The notes under the pieces: model-generated | What the model saw: the letters and a program-made list of their open reading frames with translations, nothing else | Database searches by the model: none | Told to the model about the DNA's origin: nothing | In this document: in pieces, positions 19,535 to 34,500 of the stretch | How the letters are laid out: the number at the start of each line of letters is the position of its first letter | Position numbering within the stretch: the first letter of the stretch is position 1 | NCBI GenBank assembly: GCA_916610825.1 | Contig: OU744449.1 | Coordinates: forward strand, 1,674,001 to 1,738,000 | Direction of reading: 5' to 3' | Length of the DNA: 64,000 nucleotides | Source of the DNA: Haliclystus octoradiatus | Taxonomy: Eukaryota; Cnidaria; Staurozoa; Stauromedusae; Haliclystidae | Position numbers and translations under genes: made by a program

Positions 19535-22500
19535 ATGGAAACATGCTGTGAAAGAATAAGACATGTTAACTGTGGCATAGATCTGGAGAAAAGAAAGCAA
19601 GTAAGATCCATCACTAAATATATTGATTCGGGGCATTAAATCGAATAGATTCATAACAACAATTTCGTAATTCAATAGATAATTAATTTAATTAAAAAAA
19701 TTATAATTTTATGGAGTCTTGCTTGTTATGGAGAACATCACTCTAAACAAATTAAATCATCTAGGACATAATTGCGGAAAGACTCCACTTCAGTTAAATT
19801 TCAAGTTTTTAATTCAGGAACTTTCAAAACATATATCTTTAGTATTCAATTTTGAAAATTTATTTCGTCATTCTGTAAAACACGTCATTTACTGGCAACT
19901 AGTTTTAAATTACTTCTAACTTTTACTAGTAGCATTTAACTTTTAGCTCAGTTTTACTTATAAATAAATCAATTCATCCATCCATTCAAATATCCGAAAT
20001 ATCTGCTGATTCTACTCAGGACAACTTAGGGCAGTGTGGCAAGCTAGACTTGAAGGCCATTTACACAAAAACATTCATCAATACGCTCGAGAAACTCGTC
20101 TCCACGACGAGAGAAATAGGGATCCGGGGTAACTTCAGCTCTTCAGGGACGAGGGGGTGCCACTCTGAAAAAATTTGAAATACCCAAAAAGTTCCAAAAA
20201 TTCTGTTGATGCTACCCAAGAAATTCATCACAAATGCTACAGAAAAAGTTCCAGTAGGTTATGATATGATATGATATGATACGATATATTTTGTTATTTT
20301 GACCAGCAAATATAGGACATTTTACGCTATAGAAAGTGTCACTTGTATGTATGTATGTATTTTGTAGCACAAATGGCTAACAGGCAAATACATACATACA
20401 TGATTTACATACAAGTTGATTGATTTCAAGTACATACACAAAAATTGATGCAAAAGTTTTTCAAAAATTCTTGAAAAAGTCAAAAATAGGATACCCAAAA
20501 GCTCCAAAATCTGAAATCTCATACCCAAAAAGTCATTTCTCAGCTGAAATTTGGACCCCCAAAAAGTGGCACGTCCCCGTATATCCGTCATAGTTTATAG
20601 TGGAGGTACCCTCCAGGATCTGGATGAATTATTATTAGCTATCGCGGTATGCACAATATTATAAATGTCAAGTTACTGCTATTGCATTTATTGTCCCCGG
20701 TCTCTGCAGTAAATTTTGATTCTATCTTTGTGTTGCAATTTTTCCTTCAGCCGATGGATAGCCTATTTTTTGATTTATCAACACAAGACGACTATAATGG
20801 TCCTCCTCCAAATAAGAGACCTAGGAATTCACCACTGTTTCAAAGTTTTGAACTAGGTATGTCATTATACGCATATATTTCAGGCTAATAAATATATTTC
20901 ATTTTATGAGCTATATATATAAATAAATAGATATCTCTTCATGCACATGCCCGCTTGGGGGGGGTAACTCCAGCTCTTTAGGGACGGGGGGTGGTGCCAC
21001 TTTGGAAAAAGGTGACGTACCCAAAAAGTTCCAAAAATTCTGTTGATGCTAACCAAAAAGTTCTAGCAGGTTGATTGATTTTAGGTAAAGTACACAAAAA
21101 TGATGCAATTTTTTTCAAAAATTCTTCAAAAATTCAAAATAGGATACCCAAAAGCTCCAAAATTTGAAATTTCATACCCAAAAAGTTTTTCTCAACTGGA
21201 ATATGGACCCAAAAAAAGTGGCACGTCATCGTATAGCCGTCCTAGTGGTGTATGTTGGTCCCCCCCCCGGGTGCACATGTGAATAGTGACAACAGTCATT
21301 TCATTTTAATGAGTTTACTGAAGTATTAATATTTTAACTAAATAAAGAGCCTCGGGAGGCATAGCAGTCGTATTTTGGATGTATATGGCAGTCATCATCT
21401 ATATTACAAGTGAATGCGTTAATACACCAACGGAGCGATAATAGGATAAAATCCATCTGAGCGTATATTATAGCATATTTGAAATAAGACATTTTTAGAT
21501 TAGCTACTTTATATTTTCATAAAATCCGTATGATCAAGATATCGAACCAATGCACAATTTATTGTAAACTATTTCCTAGACAATTAATGCACAGCCATGT
21601 TTAATTATAGAAAAGATTTCAAGACTACCCTCTGTGTAGCCTTATTTCATGGCCCGTATGATTAAGGGCCTAAGAATAAACTGCAAAAATGTTCTCTTGT
21701 TACTCAAAAGACAAAATATGTTCATCCCCATAGCAACATAAAGAGACAAACGCAAACATAGATTAACGCACATGCTTGCTTTCAAACACAACAAAATAAA
21801 TTCTGCGACTGAAAATGAACAGTCAAAACATTTTTACATATATTGATACCTACAAACATGCCATAAAAGTAAAAAAACTTTCATCGAAATTTGAAAGATA
21901 GTTTGAAAATAAAAATAACATAATTTGAATATGTAATAACGCAGTGGAGATAAATTAGAACAGTCAGAGAAACGTTGTATCTGCCTTATCTGAATAATTT
22001 ATCGGTAAGTGATAGCTACACAGGCTACGAGTCTGTAGGCGATGTAGTTAAACTTTCGCATCACAACATATATATTCGTATTCCTCTTTCAATGTACAAC
22101 TAAGCTATGGCTGAAAGTCTAGTAATGTTTATTATCGTAGTGTAGATATATGCTTGTGTTTTATTTTTGTTGAAGATGGAACTAAATTATTCTAGATTTA
22201 TTCAAGAATGCGCAGGATCATGGTTGTATGCCAATATGATGCACTTGTTTAATAGGCTGATATATGGAACGATGCATGAGTTGATATGGTATATGCTAGC
22301 ATTAACTCATGCAAACGTTGCAAACGTAGTTATGCTAAAAAGTGAAATTTTAAATAGAGCTTGCTCATGTGTGCGAGAAAATTCACAATTATCCACATCA
22401 TGTAACATGCATCTTTGCGTAGACAAGACTGGATGTTTAAAATTCTTTATTGAGGGCGGCAGCTTATTTCCCAGTGCCCTCCCTAGAATGGGGGTATTGT

Positions 22501-25500
22501 GGGCGTGAATCCCATGGCGACTTACGGTCAGCTGGAAAATCTTTCTTTAAGTGTCCCCAGTCGGTTAAAAAGGGAAGCAATGGCCAAGGAATATTATGAT
22601 GTTTACTAAGTTCTAAGAGTAGAGATAAGAGATTTTTCTTTAATTCTTGTCCATTTATTTATGTCCGCACACTAATCACTCAATACTGAATATAGAGACA
22701 ATTATCTTCAACTTTTGGTGTTTGATCAGGACAGACGAGAGAAATTTTGGGCCCAATGGGACCTCTTAAAAACATGGCCCTAAAAAACGGTCGGAAACTA
22801 TTCAGATGATGACTTTAGGTCAATGTACAATTTAAACACGCATGGCAGAACTTTGTGTTGTGGGATTAACTCCGGATACCGCATTTTAACTTGCCTCCAA
22901 TTCACGGTTAAAAATACGGGTCGGACTCCGGTGAAGTCGGCAAATTTATTGTTCGACACCTACCTCAAAGAAAATTTATCGGGACGGCCCTGCTTATTCC
23001 ACATACAAATACCAGTTGCATGCATGGAAAGATCGAGGATGGAGGTACTCAACACTAAAGAAGTACGATGTCAAAACAAAATTGCACACACTTAATCGTC
23101 ATTTGCATGTATTAATACTTTTATTTCGATTGTACATATAAAGATCCATCAGATCCGTTGCCGTTAACATGGACACCTACATCAGACTTGAACAATCAAC
23201 ATAACATACAAATTCGACATCATCAGAATTCATTTGAACCAATCACCGCTGGGAATTATACTTGGACAGCTTGGCCTGATTCATTCAGTAGAAAACAACA
23301 TTTTATTCAGGGAAAGGTGCGTTTAATATTTTTTAATGATCGGCTTCAGATACACACGATAATGGAACGAAACTCGTATTTAATGGAATATAAATGGCGA
23401 TTAACTCATATAAATAGATGGCTCTGAGTTATAAAGTAGTACTTGATCCGGTATCGCTCTACCGAAGTCTCTTCAATTACTAGATGAGTGCCTCTTTTTG
23501 CTAAGAGTATATGATCGTGTGTACTCTTTAATGATCTCACAATGCAATTCTCTTAGTACTATTCTATCCGTCATCAGAAAATGGTACTCATTTAATGTAT
23601 TAGATAAAATCAAGGCTGACTAGTTGACCTCAGAGGGTTTTGAATCACATATGATCAATGATAACTCTGGTTGTTGTGCCACCTGAGTTAGTCCTCCTTT
23701 AGTTATATACTTCATAGTAATAGTTGCTTTCACATTTCAGATGCACGGTGCAAGAAGCAGGAATAGCCTTGTTTATGGAAGTAAAAATGAAAATGTTTTT
23801 CGCTCAACAAGAAGTTTACCAACTCCAGGCAAAAGAAATTTAAATGATCTATTACCTGGAGGATTATGTTATGGTGTAGATGACAATAAAGTTGGTAAAA
23901 AAGGATTATCCAGATCGTGTAATCCATTTTTCATTGAAGAAAAAACGTAAGAAAAACATATGTAATAATAATATTGTATATAGCAGCAGACAAGTACATG
24001 TTTCTGGCCATTAGCCTTCATCAGTACTGCTCAGTGAAAGACAAGGAACTGACTTCAGTATACACCTAAGTCAAGATGAGTTATAAATGTGGTGAAAAAA
24101 ATTCATCACATGAAAAAAACATCTGTGCCATACCAGAGTGCTCAAACTATCGAAGTAGTGGGCAATGCATAATGCAAATAGTATAGACACATCCCGAGTC
24201 GATAGTGCTCAAAATTGCGCATGCGCAATTGAGACATATTGTATATATGTATATATATATCAGTAAGTAAGTCACACAATATTTGATTATATAAATAAAC
24301 TAACTTGTTATTAGTCAAGATAAATGTTCTCGGAATATAAACAAACTATTCAAATCTGTTGAAACAAAAAGTTTCTTATTTCAAGCAAATATTTTCTTGA
24401 AGTCTTATTATTTTGAAACCGATTTTTCTCACATAAGCAAAATATATCCAAGAATCTTTTATGGTTAAAGCAAGACAATATTTTCTCAAAATTAAAACAT
24501 TTTTTTGTCTGAAGAAAGAATATACAAATAAGCAGTATATTAGGTGATTTAGATTTTTCTGTTTTTGATTAAATATTTTTTTAAATTCTCGTTATTTTCG
24601 ACAACTAATTTTGACAAGAAAATTTCTCAACGGAAAGATAGATCTACGGCCCTATCGGACTATTGGATGGCGTCAGGAAGATTATCCGGTTATTAATCTC
24701 ACACTTGCTTCAAAGACACTGACCAAACTAACCAACTAGCAGCTTACGCTGTTTGTGATAAAAAAACATAAATAGAAAACCAACATAAAACTTCTTTGAA
24801 CAAGGGATTTTCTTGTGATATTTTTGGATTTTCATGCTCAAGAACGTGCATTGAAGGGAGGTTAAACACCGAAGAAATTTCAGCAGAGGATACTCTATTT
24901 GATTGTTTGTAATAGTTCAAATGATTCTGTATTTTATATAAACATCAATTGTATGCATGAGTGTACGATATTTTGATGGTGAAGTTGTACCCCCAATGAT
25001 TGGCCAAACTAGCCAAAATCCTCCTGAAATAAATGTACAATAAAATAACATTACAATATGCTTTAATACAGTATATTGATATATTCGTCCTACTGTCTGT
25101 TTTTATTTTACCTTGATAATTGCGATTGTCTGATGTCGTATTCTTGTCTTAGAAATCTGTATATTCGAACGTAAATATTTATTCTCATTGCTATTCTGTG
25201 ATTTATCTAATTATAGCTTGTAGGTTATAAAAAAAATGAAAGAGTAAAGCATAACGTCTATCCCTCATGATTACGACAATTGTGTATATAGTGAGGGTGG
25301 GAGTGAGGAATAACCTCAAATAATCTTCGAGTAAAGAGAGAAAATCTCTTATTTATTTTACAGATCTGCTGAAGCGAGAAAAAGGGAAGCTGAAGCAAAA
25401 TCAAAAGGTACACTTGATGAAATTGATTCTCTTGTCATGTTTTTATTTCAATTCAAGTACATTTTATTATTTACTTTTTTCTCTACTTTGTATAGATGAA

Positions 25501-28500
25501 GACTTGACTAAATTCTTAGAGAGAAGAGCTATAGACGAAGCACAAGCAGCTGATCAAAAACAGAGAGTATGTATCATTAACAAAAAAAACTTATGCATCA
25601 GATAATAAATTCCAATCGCTTGAACATTGACATATGTGAGAGGTTTTACTCAAAGTATGCGAAAATTTGACCCGAAAACTGGTCATGAATCGAGTAAAAC
25701 ATGATTTGACTATAGAAATTAGAGAAGGTGAATTTAGGCTAATGTTAACTTGAATATATTCAGTACATACCCTCATATATATGTATGTATTATTAGATGT
25801 TATCTAATTGCAAGGAGTACACGTCTCCCTCAATATCATAAATGGCAGAGCTTTAAATAATAATAATTGAAACAGAAAAGAGTCAGAGACCACACATTCT
25901 TATACTGTAACTTTAAGCTTTATGCTTTTATAGCAATCATCAGACAGAAATAAACTGATAAATTAATATATAAATATATGTAGTGCATATGTCAATCATA
26001 GCATTCACAATGATACAGTTTATGAATTTCTAACGAGGGTGAGCAGGAAGAGTGAACTTTAAAGGTTCATAAGCGAACAGTAGATTGCAAAAGGAAGCCC
26101 AGAAGAAATATATATGAACAAGTTAAAACAGTCAACCTGTCAAAGTTTATTTAGATCTAATTATTCAGAAATTCTTTATATTTTAGAACAAAATATGTAT
26201 ATGTCGATCATTAGTAAAGATGCAATAGTCAATTAATGAAAGTAGATTTTGATTGAAGTAACATTCAATGAAATACTAAATTTGATTCTAATTTACTAGA
26301 TTTAGTATATTGAATTATACTGTACGTTTGTTTCTTTCTACAGGATCTTCAAATGTTAAAAGATTATCGCCCATGGGGAAAACCAGGCGGTGGAGCACCA
26401 CGGGTAATGTCAGATGAAAAATGTATCAATGATTTAATTTAAAACAGTAACTATCTCCATAACAGTAACATTTCGTCACTCAAACCCACAAGCAATATTG
26501 ATTAAGAGGTGACGTCAACAATTTTAGTATAGTATAACAATACGTGATTCTTCAACAGCTACAATAAAGCTCTATTTCTATCGATCTATATATGATGCAA
26601 CGATATTTTAAAGTTTTATTTCGTACTGCAAACCCCTATTGACTCACACCGCTACTGTATCATGCTTCAATGTTTATTCATTTGACCCATTTCGGTTCGG
26701 TATAATCCAAAATGGATTTAATGACGTTGAAGACTCCAGGTGTTGATTTTGAAAAAGTATATAAACTCACGACGTTTCCAGGACAAATGACGACGTCGTG
26801 ATCTAGTCATCAGTAAGTCCTGATTGGTCATTCGGTCACGCCGTGAAGACATCTCTTGTTTCAAGGGTGATTATAAGCTCCCTTTCATTTCAAACAGCAA
26901 TTTTAATTGGGTTCATGCTGGCGAATTGAGATTATTGCATGCTCTCTTCGCTAGTCCCATTTTGTGAGCTGTGGGGTTGATTATTTTATCTTGAAAAATT
27001 AAACTTTGACCTCAAAAATTGACACAGCTTAACAAAAAGACAAAAAAGCAACTTCATTACTCGATTACCAGCGAAAGTTTTCTCACAAGCTGCACGAAAA
27101 ATAAAAATAAATAATGCCGGTTAACTTAATGTCTCTAACGCCCATGCATTGACGTGAAATACTTCAGAGATAGCTATTCAAGAACACTTCAAACTCAAAT
27201 CAAATTGAAGCAAATATATAGGAAACAAATATATGACATCAGTTTTCAAGATCCCTTATCAAATTTTGCGACACAAGGTTGTTTTTAGCAATGCAACAGT
27301 TGATTTTCACGTCATTGGAGATTTCATCTTTAGAAAAAAATAAATTATTTGTAAGATACATATAGTATATTTAATGATCCAAGCTTTCTCTTTTTACATT
27401 TTGCTATTATATATATTTATAGGCTCTGATTGATGACAGCTGTGTAATGGCAGGACGAACAAGACGAATTAATGAATTAATTGAAGATAGGGTGAGGATT
27501 AAGTATGGCCATCTTTATATACATATCATCATCATCATCATCATTTGTTGAGTACATGTAGGCTGTAGGGCATTTTTCAAAGGGCTCATACATAATTTCA
27601 AGGTGAATGATTAATTTTTGTATGCTAAAGTCATTCACATAATTTTGGAAACCCTACCATCGGTCATATCTTTCATCGAGAATTGAAGCTAGATCATACC
27701 GTCTTCAAGCGCCAGCTGACTGTAAGAGTGACGTTGACGATGAAGTGGTTAAATATCATATTTGTGGACGATCGTGTTTTGGTGGTTTACGGAGAAGAGG
27801 ATTGATAGTAAAGGAGGACCTGATTAAATTTACTTATATGAACCCCTCAAAAAGCATAAAATTACAAAATTGTTATCTTATTTATAGTTAAATTTCGATT
27901 TATATAATCAATCTCAGGTTTACATATACAGTACCCCATAGTTCATATCACACACGCTATATGACTACAAACTACATAGGTGAATTGTAAGTAAACATTA
28001 AATTAATGGTTTAAATACAATTTTAACTTTAATTAATATCACCATTTTGTAGTTTAGTGCTGTATACCTGTGTTGTTCACTGTTTTAAAATGATAACTTT
28101 TTTTTAGATAAAACATCAGGGCTATTTTGAATTGATATATTGTTCTTTTCTTATGCCATTTTAAGCCATGAAAGAGTTTGAAAACAATGAAACAATCCAT
28201 ATTCACGATATGAAAATGTTCAAATGCCATGAATGCGCCATGAGATTTCATGATTTCGATGTCAATATTACATATACGATTCTATTTATAATATTCTTCG
28301 TCGTTTGTTCTCGTTAGGATCCGTTACACTTGACTGGTCCAGGAGGAGGATCACCGAATCGTACAGATTCCGGAAAGTTAAAAGCAGCTTTAAAAAGAGA
28401 CAATGAAATTGCAATGCAATTAAGAGAAGGTGGTGGATTACCATTGAATATGAACATCGTAAGAATAAGCAAATAGCTATATCAGTTTCCGCTAAGATGA

Positions 28501-31500
28501 TGTCGATTGTCGTATTTACTTTTGAGAACAATATTCTTAGCGATACTATATACTTTTCCTGAACTTCTATCGAATCAGCATCGTAAAGTGTGAAACTAAT
28601 TATAGTATTTAAAATCCCAACATAACCTATATAACAGATATGCACGTTTTTCTACAGAAACGAAATACACAAAATACAAAGTTTCTCACCGATTTAGGTA
28701 AGTTTCTATGCAGAATGTAGTTCCTCTAACGCGTTGTCTTTCTACATATTTGATCAAACTATTTGTCTTATGCAGAAAAACAAGCCATAGCATCAAGGGG
28801 CCCATCCATTTCTGATCAAAAGGAGGTATGCAAGGAAACCATCGAATTTACATTGTTCTTCATGTAGACTTATAGTGATGTTGACGATGATAAATTTTCT
28901 TATTTTAAACAGAACATTTTCTTTCCATTTGGAAGACCAGGGGGTGGTGCTCCTCGGACAGATTATTCAGGTTTGTATAAGCAGAGAGAAGTTTAAAATA
29001 GTCCTGTGAAAATTGCCCAGATTGCAAGATATGAAGTCAACATGTAAAGCCATATATTATAGGTTGACGACTGCAACATAGCCCTACTTTTAACTGCTTC
29101 TAAATCATCGTCGTTTAGCCACTAGTCGTTTAACAAAAGTCGAGGAACATTATTAAAACTCATCTCAGGTGGATTTCTCGAAGTCGGTAGTTATAATTTA
29201 GGCTCTCATTACAAGATTCTGTATATATTTATAACAGTTCGATTGATATTGCTATTAGGTATCTGGACATTTTACTATATACTATAAATACTATACGTAT
29301 TTGACATCGAAATTTACTATTGAGTACACATGTATGTATACCAGCTAAGGCAAAGCTTTGGTAGTAACGTGCCATGGAATCTGTGAGAATATGAGTGGCA
29401 GTTAGGAGTATATCTCTATTATATATTCATACATATGCAAGATAAAAAGAAAAGCATATTTCTTTAGAAAGTACACGATGTTCATATATACATCTACCTC
29501 TTTGCCATATATGCAAAGCAAGTCATTATTGGGAACCTAAAACCCTATACAATATAGCCTGTCTCCATATGTGTATATATAGAAGTCCTTCCTGCATAAC
29601 AAGCTGCAAAGAATTTATCTGCATTTATGAATACCATGTATACTGCTTTATCATTTTAGGAAAGGTGATAACAACGCGTCTAGATTTCGATCACATCATC
29701 CAAACTGAAGGAGAACCTACACACCAATCAAAAACAAATAATATTTCAAATACTAGAGGTATGTCTTTGACACACATTAAATTTTGTCTTTACAACTAGA
29801 CAATATTTCCTCAAAATCAACACATTTTGCTTGAAACAAGGATGTATATTCAGGCTATATTGTCTGATCTATAAGTCCCAGTTTAATATGCCGTAATTCG
29901 ACGAATTGTATGCGGCAAACATATCAAAATCGTCATAGTAAAAAGTCAGACTTGGGCACGTTGCTCAGTTTCACACTTTATGGAGTGAAAGTTGAAGTAG
30001 CGTAATTCTGGCATGCTTCATTTTTGCCTCTCATTCTATAAATGCCCAGGTTATTTTCATTGAGCACTGTACAGAAGCTGGTGTGCAACAATCCCATTAC
30101 CTATATTAATGTTATATTAATATCTGTATATACACACTTGTCCATATGCAGCTAGAAAATGCTATCTTATTTCAAGTAGGAATTATCTTACACTCTTGCT
30201 ATTTGACACCATAAATTCTTATGTGGAAAAAACTTATCTACCCTAGACCGTGCATGGCTTCTCTTGCGTATCATCTCATTTGGGATTTAGAAACTCCATC
30301 AAATAAATTTACAACGTCTATACTTAATACATGGTTAAAATCCTGCTATATGTACTTTCAGTGCACTTTGCTTCATTATGATTACAATTGCTTGCTTTAT
30401 CCTGACCCTAATCAAAATGCAAACGCATAACTGTTTGATAATTTAAGATATCAATAGTAAAATGTGAAACATAAGTATGCGTTTAAAACATACATTGTGA
30501 ATTTGTTCGCACTGTTTTATAAATTGCCTCTATAAATATTCATAGTCTTGAGCCCTGTAGATTAGGGTTTGAGGTATCTTTTGGATAGTTATCAATTATT
30601 TATTTTTCTTTCCATCAGGTAGTCATGTTGAACCTGAGGTATGTTTCGTAATAGATAAACATAAACACAGATAGAGATATAATGAGCAAGCTATTCTCTA
30701 TCGTTAACTCTATTTTTCCATAGCCAATAGGGCTTCGGTTTGGTCGTCCTGGAGCTGGTGCTCCTAACCGCACAACAAGTGGTTCCGTTTCAACAAACTT
30801 GGGACAAAGTTTGGTCAAGCAAGGAGCTGGACGTAAGAAATATTCCTTTATATTCCGTAGGTCAGCAACCCGCGAGGTCAACATTGAAGTCAGTGTAACT
30901 CATTAGATAGACTTTCATATATTGCCAATCCCATTTGACAGACTTTAGAGAAAAGCGTGTCCACTGATCAAGGGGACTCATATTGGCGAACGATTACGAC
31001 CAAAACATGAACAGTTGCTCGAATTTTATGTCGCGCTTTGAATAATATCCGTGTGAATGATTTTTTTTGAAACACCAGCTAAGGGAATTTTGCGATACAT
31101 CAATTATTTGTACAAAATGAGCGCCCAACTACTATGATCGTTCGCAATCGTCAACCATTTTGCGGATTCTCGACTCCCAATGCTACTACTCGCAGTCTAT
31201 GTAATTTTCATGATGTAACCCAATGGATTGCAACATATGATTCCTGTTATTTGCAACGATTTTGTTTGAAATCCGTTACTGCAACTTTCTCATGCTATAT
31301 AACGTGTACACCGCGGTAAAAGAACGTTCTCCTTCCTTGGGGTTTCCCTCCTCAATAAATATAGTCACATAGAAAAAATTCTAGCAAAGTAAAATACAAA
31401 GTAGAAATTAAAAATAGGCTAAAATTATTTCAAGATAAAGGATAGCGACAAAAAATAAACAGACTTGGGTTTAAACAACGTTTCGCAATAGCTTAATTAT

Positions 31501-34500
31501 TGCTTCTTCAGGTTAAAAGGAATAACATATAAAATTACAAAGTATTTATAGTAAATATCTACGTGATCATAAAATTGTGTACAAAACAATACAACAAAGA
31601 AAATATATTATTTACTTAGGTAGAGTTATACAAATAGCCTAGACCGGACAGAATCCTTCTGAGTGTTGAGGGTTGGACTTAGCCCTTTGATTGATAACAT
31701 TTCATGAATTAAACAATCAAACTTATTGGTGCACTTCCTCAGTACAGAAAAAAGATGTCCTAAATTTTTTACATTTTTATTGTGAGTTTGTAAGTGTAAC
31801 CGACTGCCGGCAGTGGGTCGGCATAGTGGGTCGGCAGTCGGTTCACGACGTTGTTTAAACCTAAGTCTGTTTATTTTTTGACGCTATCCTTTATCTTGAA
31901 ATGTTTTTTGAAGAAACTTTTACTGAATGTACTAAAATTATAAATAGAATATATCATTTTGCATTATGAAATCAATCAGATATCAACAATCAACAACCTT
32001 AAAATGAATCATATTTATAAACTGTAAAATACTTTGAAAACAACTAGCCTTGAAATACCTGTATCAAGTTGTTTATATGTCTTTAAATGTACTAACATCT
32101 ATCTATCGATCTAACGTACTTATGTTTCTTCTGAAGCCCTAGTCAAAGATACTCAAGAAGGTGACTTTTTCTTCAAATCAAAACGAGGTGGAGCAGGTGA
32201 ACCAATTAGAGACCAAGATGGCAAGATTGTGACTCAGATATCGAATCGAATACGTTATGATCATCAGGTACTAAGAAGTCAGCATCAGCGATCTCGCCTT
32301 CATATTTATAAAACCGATCGTTAATTTGTATGATTGTTAGTTTATCTACTACCTATAAATGCGACATTTGCATGTTTATGCGTGTGGTGTATGTGTGGTG
32401 TATATGTGGTGTGTTTGTGGTCAGGTTTCCAATTGTTTTCTCAGCCAGTTTTCGAGTGCGATATTAGAATCGTTGTTTTCAAGTCGCTGTTCGGACGAGC
32501 TTCGACTTTTTGTTTTGCTTTCTGTTTTGCATAGCAATAGAAAATACACTGTTTCATCTGCATTAATTGTACAATTTTATTTTCCATATTAAATTTCACC
32601 TGTTCTTGAATTCCAAGAACAAAACAAATTACTTTTGAAATTTATCATTAGTTACCTATATGATATTTCTAAATTATCCCAGCAAACGCTGGCGATTCAG
32701 ATCTAGTGATAAACTGACTCTCCATCATAAATTAATAAAACAATCATTAGCAGCAGACAAGCACATGTTTCTAGCCATTAGCCTTCATCAGTACTGCTCA
32801 ATGAGCGAACAAGAAAGTGACTTCGGTATATATACCTAGGTCAAGTTGAGTTATCAATGTTGTGAAAAATTCATCACATGAAAAAAACTTGTGTGACATA
32901 CCATAAAACAATCATTATATATTCTTTCGTAGGGAAATACAATATTCGCTGAAGCTGAAATGAGGGCAAAGAAAGATTATCTGGATACATTAGGTATACT
33001 ATTGGATTAATTGCTGATTATTATAGGGATCATATTATGGTGGGGTTCCACTATACGTAACCTAATAAAATCAAACCAGCAAAGAATTACGTAATCAGAC
33101 TAAAAATTTATACAGAACTGTTTGTTTGGAATACACCATGAAGGTATAAGCATATCATTCAGACTATAATCTAAACAATATATCGTTCCGAGTTTGGAGA
33201 AAGGGACTGATCGTAAATAGAGTATATCATATTCAAGAGTAAATATCACCGCTTGTACTTGTCAAACCTCTTCAAAATTCTTTATCAATCAGCTTCATGC
33301 AGCTACCCGAAGTTACTCGCTTGCTATCACCTGTATAGAAAACGATCAAACTTAAATTATTATACCGATCAAAGGATATAACGGAACAGATCAGTTTACT
33401 GTTATTGTGTGTCATCGATTCATTTTTTAAAGATGTTACACGAATTTATTTCTGTAGAGAAAATGAGTAGTGAACAGAAGCATGCAAAATTGATTGAAAA
33501 AGAAGCTATGAGAGAACCTGTAAGTAAAATCACCTGACTTGAACGTCCAAATATCTTTCCCTATTATAGAAATAAAACATGTATATATACATAACCTGCA
33601 CAGTAATAAACGTAAAATTAATCTGTATTATATTTATATCAATCATTGGATACAAGTACATATATCATAATGATGAAATTGAATACTAAATAGTAAAGCT
33701 TACGATGATGCTACATTATTGTGGTCATCCCGTAAGCATAAAAGGTTGTTTATTGTTGGAACACATTCAAGGTAATTTACATTCCAAAATTCTATATATG
33801 AAATACTATTAATGTAACATCAAAAGAAAAGTGATAAATGGACAAATGGGAAATTGGAAAAATGTTTGATATATACTAATATATATTTTTTCGTTATTAG
33901 TACCATTCTTTTTTCTTTACAACTGAAAGTTGAGGCATAACATTGACTATCACGCCTTGCGGGCTTAAACTTGGAAATGAAATACCATTTTTCCAGTAGA
34001 GTGCATCACGAACAGTATTCAAAGACCGAGCGCAAAGGCCTCCGGGTATACTACAGGCTTTCAATACTAATCTTGTGAAGCATTTTGAACAGGAACCCGA
34101 ACTTGCTCTGATTGGTTCGAGTTGCTAGATGGTTGTTCCATAAAGTTGAAGCTCTTTATATAATCCGGCACTGTATATATGCTGACAAAGAATAATTTTC
34201 ATAAAATTGATTGGATGATTAGCAAGAATTCTTCCTTTATGGCATACCAAAACAAGAACAAAATAGTACATCTCATGAAAGCATACATATAGGACTTGTT
34301 TCATTTTTCCAGAAATTTTAACCAGGAACAGATAAATAGCTGAAATGTTGTATTACAGTAGCGTAGATGCGTCATAACATAATCGATTCGCTCCGATTTA
34401 CTGTTATTGTTTGATTCATTTTATTCGGTTGATATGTAGAGTGGAGAAGTAGCTTCGTGGCTTCGTCAAGGTCTCGTTGGAAGGCCAAACTACCATCCTA

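Noticed and set aside
20020..20123. Exon-like segment with protein-like frame (QLRAVWQARLEGHLHKN…) between exons 1 and 2 of the CSPP1-like gene
   Set aside because: It has a good acceptor, but from exon 1 (phase 0) it enters a different frame that stops early, and exon 1 joins exon 2 perfectly without it. Possibly an unused or eroded exon; not counted.
20754..20856. Start of the CSPP1-like gene at the ATG in exon 2 (MDSLFFDL…)
   Set aside because: Possible, but exon 1 (19535-19600) supplies an upstream ATG in frame with a good donor, so the longer model was kept.
23408..23428. AAATAGATGGCTCTGAG, matching the tip of the hAT-type MITE at 48,399
   Set aside because: Only about 17 bp and no partner end; could be chance.
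26740..26830. ACGACGTCGTGA-like inverted motifs
   Set aside because: Short CRE-like palindromes inside an intron; no second end and no reason to call a regulatory site.
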